This document shows, piece after piece, positions 57,342 through 64,000 of a stretch of DNA of 64,000 bases. Numbering within the stretch: position 1 is the first letter of the stretch; each line of letters starts with the position of its first letter. Made by a program: the position numbers and the translations under genes. This DNA comes from Cylicocyclus nassatus (taxonomy: Eukaryota; Nematoda; Chromadorea; Rhabditida; Strongylidae): NCBI GenBank assembly GCA_958299035.1, contig CATQJL010000223.1, forward strand, positions 75,967,600 to 76,031,599, written 5' to 3'. A model generated the notes under the pieces. It had not been told where the DNA came from. It searched no databases and saw only the letters and a program-made list of their open reading frames with translations.

Positions 57342-57964
57342 TCACAGATCACATAATGATACGAACGGGAGGAAGTCAGAAGTTATTGATAAACACTCGT
57401 TCTTATTATTCATCTCTGGATTCTTTGTAGTGATCCAGAATGCTTCTAGTGCTTTCCTAGCCGAGATCTCCGTTTCATACGCAAGAATTCTACACTTGAT
57501 GTTAAAGTCTTCTCCACCGTGCCGTGCGTCCCTATGCCTGCCAAGCGGCGAGCTCAGATTTTTGCGCCTTTTATCGGCTAGATGTTCTTTTATGCGAATA
57601 CCCAAAACTCTGCCCGTCTCTCCTACATATAACGCTTTGCAGTTGAGGCACTCAATTTGATAAACGACTCCCACTTTTGCACAATCCCCCACTCTACCGT
57701 GCGGGCATATTACGCATTGCTCTGTCGTACAATATCGGTCGTAGAGCCTATTTCGGACTAGCTGCTTTTTGATGTTGTTGTTGGGGATGTTGACTAGAAC
57801 AACATCATTTTGTAGCTGAGCTCGAAAAATGCACTGTTGAAACGCCGCGGCAATCTTGTCAGAGATGAAGGGAAGGCAGAGTGGGAGTTTACTGTTACTA
57901 TGAATGCTGTTACCATTTCTAGATAGTCGAGGACACGGAGTACTCTGCGTTGATACCACTGCTT
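57342..57964 (-). mobile_element. Penelope-like retroelement, copy 2: GIY-YIG end, cut by assembly gap
   Basis: A continuous minus-strand frame runs from the gap edge to a stop at 57342. It contains PFISDKIAAAFQQCIFRAQL, RNRLYDRYCTTEQCVICP, then the GIY-YIG nuclease: VVYQIECLNCKALYVGETGR, RIKEHLADKRRKN, SPLGRHRDARHGGEDF and SARKALEAFW. Two CxxC-type pairs (QCVICP; ECLNC) precede and overlap the nuclease, as in Penelope-like elements. The RT part should lie in or beyond the 500-base gap. This frame is intact, unlike copy 1 at 22.6-26.5 kb, so it is the younger copy. Confidence 0.85.
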
Positions 57965-58464
57965 NNNNNNNNNNNNNNNNNNNNNNNNNNNNNNNNNNNN
58001 NNNNNNNNNNNNNNNNNNNNNNNNNNNNNNNNNNNNNNNNNNNNNNNNNNNNNNNNNNNNNNNNNNNNNNNNNNNNNNNNNNNNNNNNNNNNNNNNNNNN
58101 NNNNNNNNNNNNNNNNNNNNNNNNNNNNNNNNNNNNNNNNNNNNNNNNNNNNNNNNNNNNNNNNNNNNNNNNNNNNNNNNNNNNNNNNNNNNNNNNNNNN
58201 NNNNNNNNNNNNNNNNNNNNNNNNNNNNNNNNNNNNNNNNNNNNNNNNNNNNNNNNNNNNNNNNNNNNNNNNNNNNNNNNNNNNNNNNNNNNNNNNNNNN
58301 NNNNNNNNNNNNNNNNNNNNNNNNNNNNNNNNNNNNNNNNNNNNNNNNNNNNNNNNNNNNNNNNNNNNNNNNNNNNNNNNNNNNNNNNNNNNNNNNNNNN
58401 NNNNNNNNNNNNNNNNNNNNNNNNNNNNNNNNNNNNNNNNNNNNNNNNNNNNNNNNNNNNNNNN
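57965..58464. other. Assembly gap (500 N)
   Basis: A run of exactly 500 N, the usual placeholder for a scaffold gap of unknown size. The Penelope-like RT and possibly the last elongase exons may be missing here. Confidence 0.99.
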
Positions 58465-59238
58465 ATATGCATCAATCCCTACCAAACTTTTGAGATTTTT
58501 CGGGATAAAAAAATAAATTTTTAGAAAGGAATAGTTTTTGAAATTGAGAGCTGACAGGAGGGGAATTTTGAAATATAAATGTGAAGTAATAAAATACGAA
58601 TATCGAAGAAATTAGCTCTACGATGTCGTTGCGTTTTGTAATAAGATAGAAAATCATATGTTTTACTTCTCAATCAGTTTCGTTACTTCCCCAGACGGAG
58701 CTTGTCTTGATTTCTAAGTCTTTCCCGGAACTCCTCAGTAACGAAGGAAGATGTTAAGTTGTTGTTGTTGTTGTTTGTAAATTTCAGTAAATTAGGTTAA
58801 AATGTTTCTTGACGCAAATATAAAAAGTTTTTTTTTCAATAGGGAAAAAGTTTATGGAAGATAATTTTAATAGATTTGGACATGCGGTTTCTGTTTTTTA
58901 TGGTGCTGTATCTGTTTCTAGGGCTTTATTTACATACAACTCATATCTTGCTGCGATAACTTCGATATTTTTGTTTTTTCTTAAATGGAGGCATAATAAA
59001 TCTTAGAAAACCTCATTATATTTCTAATTCAAAGCCAAATTATCCTGAAAAACCTGATTAACGTAGAAAAATCCATCAAAAACAATAATAACCTCCGAAG
59101 TTAGCCAACCGTGACCCTTCCCCCTCTCTCCACTTCCCAACTACTCTTAACTCACACTTCACAAAATGAAAAGTTTTTTACTTGCATGAAGTCATCATGT
59201 GATTTCACGGATAAAAGTTCGATGCAAGATATTTACAG
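58465..59238. other. AT-rich non-coding stretch
   Basis: No gene is seen. A GTT trinucleotide run (TTGTTGTTGTTGTTG) is at about 58757-58773. The last four bases, ACAG, are the target duplication of the LTR element. Confidence 0.5.
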
Positions 59239-59461
59239 TGTCAGGCCCATGGCCACTAAAGAGAAGGCCGATGTAGATCAGAGGCGATCGAAGGCGCGCT
59301 TATCGAACGGCAGCAGGCCGCAGGCCAGATCTCTTTTTCATTGTTATTGTGTTCCGACGCCACGGAAGGTGGCGCCGTGTGTTTTTCTCGTTTTTTTTGT
59401 TCTTTAATAAATCTGTTTGTTCGTCCTTGTTGCTCGCCTGAAGAGGGTATCTTCCCTTACA
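59239..59461 (+). repeat. 5' LTR, 223 bp
   Basis: It begins TG and ends CA. It contains an AATAAA at about 59406-59411 and a T8 tract just before it. The sequence appears identical to the 3' LTR. Confidence 0.9.
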
Positions 59462-59621
59462 TGGGGGCCGAGCCGCTTTCTGCAAATTGAGCTTTTTCGC
59501 CGCACGTAAGGGCGAACGTGGAACTTATCGTTGTTTTGTTTTCGCCACACGTAAGGGCGAACGCGAATTCGTCGTGTTTTGTAAGGGAAAACACAACTAA
59601 AGCAGTTTTTGCAGAAAGCGA
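59462..59621 (+). promoter_or_regulatory. Primer binding site and leader of the LTR element
   Basis: TGGGGGC directly after the LTR would pair with the CCA end of a tRNA with a C discriminator (tRNA-Pro type is possible); the match decays after seven bases. The leader carries a direct repeat (CGCCGCACGTAAGGGCGAAC and CGCCACACGTAAGGGCGAAC) plus a third TGTAAGGG, each including a donor-like GTAAGG. A packaging or splicing role is conceivable but unproven. Confidence 0.55.
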
Positions 59622-62600
59622 ATGGAGCCGAGCAAAGAAGCTCAAGCGGTGGACGAGCACATGGACGCTGAGAATGTGAGTTTCTATGCAAGAGATAGCA
59701 TAGAGAGGAGGATTGAGAGAATAAGAAAGGATTTAGAAAGGGTACCTGGGGAGATAGCAAATGAGATGACAGAGCACAAAATTTCAGCCAGGTACAAAGA
59801 AAAATACGAAATGTTCATAAGTGAGAAAGTGAGAAAATTGAGTGAGGAACTCAATGAAACGGCAGAACAATGTCGTAGTATAGAGGATGAACGGGGCGAG
59901 ATGGCCGAAACCATGAAAACATTAGGCATACAATCAGTAGAGGACTGGAGAGAGTTTGTAAGGGTGGCTGAGAGAAACAGGGAGATTCTGGAACAAGCAT
60001 GTAATATGCTAAATACTGATGTGCTTCAGATGCCGGCAGCCATCCAAGACCTCAAAAAGAAGGGAGGTGAAGTGGAAAAAGCCAAACATGGTGAGTCAAT
60101 GCAAACTGCAGGAAACATAGAGAAGAATGCTTATCAAAAAGATGCTTTGCAGCCCCGGCAGTGCAATCCAAGGCGGACTGGAGTGCTGTTCGAACAAAGC
60201 TTGAACAGCTCTGCGTCGGGATCACCGCGTTTGCATTCAAAGGACAGGGACGTGGAACCCAAAGGTCAGCAAGACGATTTGCGATTTCTAGATTATGTTC
60301 AATCCCTCTCTTGTCCGGACCCGGGTGTTTTTTATGGGAAGCCCAACGAAAATTTCGGGGAATTTGTGAGAAAATTCAAAAGAAAGTATGCTAAAGTAAT
60401 CACAGACACGGACACCCTTGTAGATATACTAAGTGATAATCACTTGGGTGGGCAGGCAAAGAATGTAATGAGAACATTAGCACCCACAATAAGAAGTAAA
60501 GGGTTTGATGAAGTGATCGAAGAATTGGGGAAATTGCTAGCAGGGGATTCGGTAGCTAACAGGATGAGGGCCATGGCTGAGCTAAGATCCCTCAGGATCA
60601 GACCACACCAAGATGTCGCGGAATTCTGCGTTGCCTTGGAGAAGATAGGGAGATCGGCTCATCCAGACAGAGCCTTGGAAGAAAACTCGGTGGAGTACGC
60701 CGAGATCCTTCTGGATAACTTAAGGGATTGGCCCGAATACGTTCAGTTGATAGCAGCGTTACATAGGGTACCGCCTAGCGAAGCATACAGCGAAGTGAAG
60801 CAACTGGCGATCACTATACAGAGAGCAAAAGAGATCTGGGAAGGGAAGCCGCGCACCGTTCTCAACAAGACGGAAGGCTGGAAAGAGCCACAAGTACATA
60901 GAGCAGCAAGATATGACATGGCAAGAGACAGAGAAGAAATCAGCCCGTACTTCCAGTACACAGAACAAGGCAGGGGAATGCAAATCGAGGAAGAGAGACA
61001 CGCGTATGCAGGAACCTCGAAACAGAGGACGGAACCCAGATGCTTCAACTGCCTCCAAATGGGGCATTTTGCAAGGGACTGCCCACGAAAGCAGGACAGT
61101 GGGGAAACCGCGCAACCTTCGTATGGAAACAATGTGTCTGAGATCATCAATCAGATACGAAGCTGCAAAGTCGGCATGAATGAAAGCACAGAGAGGGGTA
61201 TTAAACGGATAGGAGAACCAATCATACGGGAAAGGGTAGAAGGATACAATGACAGAGTTAGAGGAAACATGAAAAGAAGCTATGACAACAAGAACAAGGT
61301 GAACCCAGGTCGGCATCCTAAAGTAGGGGATCGGGAGGCCCTGGCACCAAGGGAAAAAGGCAAAAGCACCCACCCAAAACTTATTTCGGACTGGGCTGGC
61401 CCATTTAGAGTTTTGGATACTAGCGATAATTCAGCTCTAATCACGCGCATAGGGGAGAATACGGATCCTATAAGGATACAGTTCGATAAGCTAAAAATAG
61501 TTCCAGGCTACATACCTAATGACAGAGTTGACACCCAAACAATGAGAGGGAAAAGGGGTAGAAAAAGAAAAGTTTTATTGAGTAAGGTATGCAAAGTCAA
61601 AGTTAATGATTTCAGAGGTGTGTCGCTGTTGAGCCCACTCGAAAAGGGACATCTGCTCTTCAAATGCGGAGACGACTGTTTCAAGGACAGAAAACTCGGA
61701 GATATTGAAGGAATTAACTTTCCGGGCGCAGTGGCAAAAGAACGCATAGAAAACCTATGGTCCGCTTGGCTCGCTTGCAGTATCTTCAGCCGAAGGGATA
61801 TCGATATGGGGACGAAAATCAAGTTTCATCGAGAGGGACACATATGTTTTGACGCAGACGCCCTGAAAGCTGTCTTGAAGCTCGCTTACGACACCTGCAT
61901 CGACTGGACAGACTTTCTTTGCAACACGGACGCAATTACGAAACACGCCAAGATCGAAGGGCATTCTATTGAGAGATCTTACAATGAAGCATTACAAGCA
62001 TTCCGTCGAGAGATTGAGGGACAGGCCACGAAGGAGCTACCCACCAAGTCTGGACCAGTTGGATACGCCACTTTCGAGGGAGGAAGCCCCATGGAAAGAG
62101 ATGGCACTCGAGGAAGAGTGGCAACAAAAGTAGCAACGACGTTCGCTAGACTGCTTGACGTGCTAGAAGAATGGCGCTCATACAAAGCCTGGGTGATAGT
62201 GTGGCCATTGGATAGTAATCCAGCCGATGATGTTCCGCAGAAGATGATGGTAGCGGCGAAGGAATACCTTGAGGAGGGCGGAAAAATAGTTACTGCATGG
62301 CCACCGATAACGTCGAAGAATCATGATTTGTGGCGTGAACTATCGGGACTATGGAAGACTTTTGATGAAACGCTGATACAGTGCGACAAGGGGAGGCAAG
62401 TCTTCACAACCGCGAGCAACTTTGGAATGAAAGGGAAGCTGTTTATAGAGGCAGGAGCCCCGGAAGGAGGCGCGCAGTTCTTCAATAGTTATGTGGGAAC
62501 CGCCATGAATAAGTATATCTACGAATGTGTCAGAAGGCGAGCAGTGGATGCTCATCTGCCCGAACTGGACGTCTACAGACCACGTATCAGGACATCGAGG

Positions 62601-62663
62601 ACGATGTCTCCAAGCGGGGAGGGCATGTCAGGCCCATGGCCACTAAAGAGAAGGCCGATGTAG
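59622..62663 (+). CDS. Gag-integrase tail-unknown domain fusion polyprotein (internally deleted)
   Basis: 1013 codons, intact, beginning [20 protein letters not shown]. Residues 30-110 are charged and heptad-like (coiled coil). Residues 230-420 form a Gag capsid-like region ([39 protein letters not shown]). A CCHC zinc knuckle ([15 protein letters not shown]) starts near residue 474. From about residue 530 the text changes to the end of an integrase ([45 protein letters not shown]). So protease, RT, RNase H and the integrase core, normally between, are gone while the frame is kept. After a basic linker ([12 protein letters not shown]), residues 660-985 form a domain I do not recognise ([61 protein letters not shown]). 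The frame ends 38 bases inside the 3' LTR. Confidence 0.85.
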   Translation: MEPSKEAQAVDEHMDAENVSFYARDSIERRIERIRKDLERVPGEIANEMTEHKISARYKEKYEMFISEKVRKLSEELNETAEQCRSIEDERGEMAETMKTLGIQSVEDWREFVRVAERNREILEQACNMLNTDVLQMPAAIQDLKKKGGEVEKAKHGESMQTAGNIEKNAYQKDALQPRQCNPRRTGVLFEQSLNSSASGSPRLHSKDRDVEPKGQQDDLRFLDYVQSLSCPDPGVFYGKPNENFGEFVRKFKRKYAKVITDTDTLVDILSDNHLGGQAKNVMRTLAPTIRSKGFDEVIEELGKLLAGDSVANRMRAMAELRSLRIRPHQDVAEFCVALEKIGRSAHPDRALEENSVEYAEILLDNLRDWPEYVQLIAALHRVPPSEAYSEVKQLAITIQRAKEIWEGKPRTVLNKTEGWKEPQVHRAARYDMARDREEISPYFQYTEQGRGMQIEEERHAYAGTSKQRTEPRCFNCLQMGHFARDCPRKQDSGETAQPSYGNNVSEIINQIRSCKVGMNESTERGIKRIGEPIIRERVEGYNDRVRGNMKRSYDNKNKVNPGRHPKVGDREALAPREKGKSTHPKLISDWAGPFRVLDTSDNSALITRIGENTDPIRIQFDKLKIVPGYIPNDRVDTQTMRGKRGRKRKVLLSKVCKVKVNDFRGVSLLSPLEKGHLLFKCGDDCFKDRKLGDIEGINFPGAVAKERIENLWSAWLACSIFSRRDIDMGTKIKFHREGHICFDADALKAVLKLAYDTCIDWTDFLCNTDAITKHAKIEGHSIERSYNEALQAFRREIEGQATKELPTKSGPVGYATFEGGSPMERDGTRGRVATKVATTFARLLDVLEEWRSYKAWVIVWPLDSNPADDVPQKMMVAAKEYLEEGGKIVTAWPPITSKNHDLWRELSGLWKTFDETLIQCDKGRQVFTTASNFGMKGKLFIEAGAPEGGAQFFNSYVGTAMNKYIYECVRRRAVDAHLPELDVYRPRIRTSRTMSPSGEGMSGPWPLKRRPM
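62610..62625 (+). promoter_or_regulatory. Polypurine tract
   Basis: CCAAGCGGGGAGGGCA lies directly 5' of the 3' LTR and is the expected plus-strand primer. It is inside the coding frame. Confidence 0.65.
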
Positions 62664-62848
62664 ATCAGAGGCGATCGAAGGCGCGCTTATCGAACGGCAG
62701 CAGGCCGCAGGCCAGATCTCTTTTTCATTGTTATTGTGTTCCGACGCCACGGAAGGTGGCGCCGTGTGTTTTTCTCGTTTTTTTTGTTCTTTAATAAATC
62801 TGTTTGTTCGTCCTTGTTGCTCGCCTGAAGAGGGTATCTTCCCTTACA
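62626..62848 (+). repeat. 3' LTR, 223 bp
   Basis: Appears identical to the 5' LTR by direct reading. It encodes the last 12 codons of the element's frame (PWPLKRRPM end). Confidence 0.9.
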
Positions 62849-64000
62849 ACAGAGAATCTTTGCAAAGCTGCTGCAGCTGATGCCGATTTGCATGGCTGCC
62901 GCCTTCTTAAGTGCTTTAAGTGGTTCATTTGCATCGGTAAACCGTTAATGGATTTGCACGCTAAAAATAATTCTCGTTACAGAAACTAAAAATGGCGATG
63001 AAGCAGAGAAAAAGCAGATTTGCAGAATACGCCCATTTTGGAACGAAAGTTTTTAGGAGAACTGAAGATGAGGTACAAAAATAGAAAGGTTCATGAACGA
63101 CTACCTCAGAAGATGCTCAATTTTGAAAATGAAATACTCGCTCATGAATTTTCTTCTTGATGATAAACCAGCGTATCATTCTGAAATATATAGAATTCTA
63201 TTTTTAATTATTTCTACAATCTGCGAAAATATTAGAAGCAATTGGAGGTAATAATTTGGGATCATATTGAGATGCAATCCGGACACGGACATCAATCGGA
63301 AAATGTGTTGCCACCTGACGCATACACTGCACAAAACGCGTCCCTTGCAGCGGCGCAGTTACGAAATGCCTTTGAGTCGCAGAGAGAGAGAGAGAGAGAG
63401 AGAAGAGAGAGTACGTCAATAGGAGATGCGCAGACAGTGCTGCCGTGTGTACGTTCTGTCGCACAGCTGACAGTATTACTTGCATAAAATAGATTTTATA
63501 AAATCGTTTTCGCCTCTGGAGAAAATATTGCCAGGAAAAACAATTCTTCCTCCCCCCCCCCCGGCTTCCTTTGCCTTTCGTTTCCATAAGTTTAGTTCCT
63601 TGACTTAAACAAAAGATTGCTAAATATTCCTCGGAGTCTCAAAAAGGAAAAAGTGCTAACTTTTGTTTCTTGTAATCAACTGAGCACAAGTTCTTATCTA
63701 TGTCAAACTCATGCCCCCTCCCCCTACTCCTTCCACCTTCCTCACCCGCTCCAAACTGAAGTAGTGCCCTTTTTCGGTGTTGACCATTATTGCCATTGTT
63801 ATGACTTCCAATGAACCGAACACCCACACACAAAGCTATCTTTTGTCATCAAAGTTACGCTCTACTTTGTCACTCCAAACCCATATCCCTAAGGTATCAG
63901 TTTGCGGCTTGTTAAGTGCAAAGAATCGAATAAACAAACTGCTGAGAAGAGGTGTACTTCAGTAGCATACAGAAATGACAGAAATTTTTCAAAATGAAAA
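62849..64000. other. Non-coding stretch to the right edge
   Basis: No gene is recognised, and the missing 3' exons of the elongase were not found here. A C10 tract is at about 63552-63561. Open frames on either strand at 63.2-63.9 kb have no motif. Confidence 0.4.
63380..63411. repeat. (AG)n microsatellite
   Basis: About 32 bases of AG repeats with one interruption. They produce the RERERER-like runs in translation. Confidence 0.9.

Larger units (their letters stand above)
59235..62852 (+). mobile_element. LTR retrotransposon, internally deleted, with 4-bp TSD ACAG
   Basis: The element 59239-62848 (3610 bp) has two 223-bp LTRs that start TGTCAGGCCC and end CTTCCCTTACA, and appear identical base for base. 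ACAG is duplicated at 59235-59238 and 62849-62852. A tRNA-primer-site-like TGGGGGCCGAGCC follows the 5' LTR and a purine tract (AAGCGGGGAGGGCA) precedes the 3' LTR. The single long frame lacks protease, reverse transcriptase, RNase H and the integrase catalytic core. The TSD length and integrase tail suggest Ty3/Gypsy. Identical LTRs mean recent insertion. It needs enzymes supplied in trans. Confidence 0.9.

Noticed and set aside
59622..62663. Endogenous retrovirus with envelope
   Set aside because: The C-terminal domain has no signal peptide, membrane helix or furin-like site; there is no evidence of an envelope protein.

Overview
The window is nuclear DNA of a nematode, most likely a clade V (strongylid or rhabditid-like) worm. 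Three recognisable genes are cut into many short exons with consensus GT/AG introns. They code for a beta integrin whose cytoplasmic tail closely resembles Caenorhabditis PAT-3, a ribose-5-phosphate isomerase, and a fatty-acid elongase. A fourth gene codes for a CWC25-type splicing factor. No bacterial operon signals are present. Acceptor-like tracts directly before the integrin and elongase ATGs fit trans-splicing, but this is an inference.

Layout: 0.36-1.3 kb holds a Helitron-like element. CWC25 spans 2.7-7.0 kb, with its conserved N-terminus not found. The beta integrin spans 10.2-15.4 kb with 20 exons and carries a 1.2-kb hAT-like element in one intron. Small MITEs and a second Helitron-like copy fill 16.9-19.1 kb. 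Ribose-5-phosphate isomerase spans 20.1-21.6 kb. From 22 to 27 kb lies a decayed Penelope-like element peppered with fold-back insertions. From 27.7 to 31 kb a fold-back element with a tRNA-like segment was split by a 2.2-kb hAT-like element that has TTCGAA-rich subterminal repeats. From 32.5 to 42.6 kb two diverged copies of a small EGF-plus-transmembrane gene lie on the minus strand. The second copy is broken. Mariner-, hAT- and Harbinger-like MITEs and a broken CR1/Jockey-type LINE separate them. From 42.7 to 50.2 kb there are more Tc1/mariner and TTAA-type elements. The elongase runs from 51.5 to 57.0 kb with a 4.6-kb intron full of Harbinger-like elements, and its 3' exons are absent. A second Penelope-like GIY-YIG end at 57.3-58.0 kb runs into a 500-base assembly gap. 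An LTR retrotransposon with two apparently identical 223-bp LTRs lies at 59.2-62.8 kb.

The host genes (splicing, adhesion, pentose-phosphate, lipid) have no functional link to each other. The main story is the transposon fraction: most elements could be bounded by reading TIRs and target-site duplications directly (8-bp hAT, TA mariner, 3-bp TWA Harbinger, 4-bp LTR). The most notable object is the LTR element. It has lost protease, reverse transcriptase, RNase H and the integrase core, yet it keeps one open 1013-codon frame that fuses Gag, the integrase C-terminus and an unrecognised domain.

All calls were made by eye. Exon models were checked by phase and by reading through joined exons. 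Distances, identities and family names are not database results.
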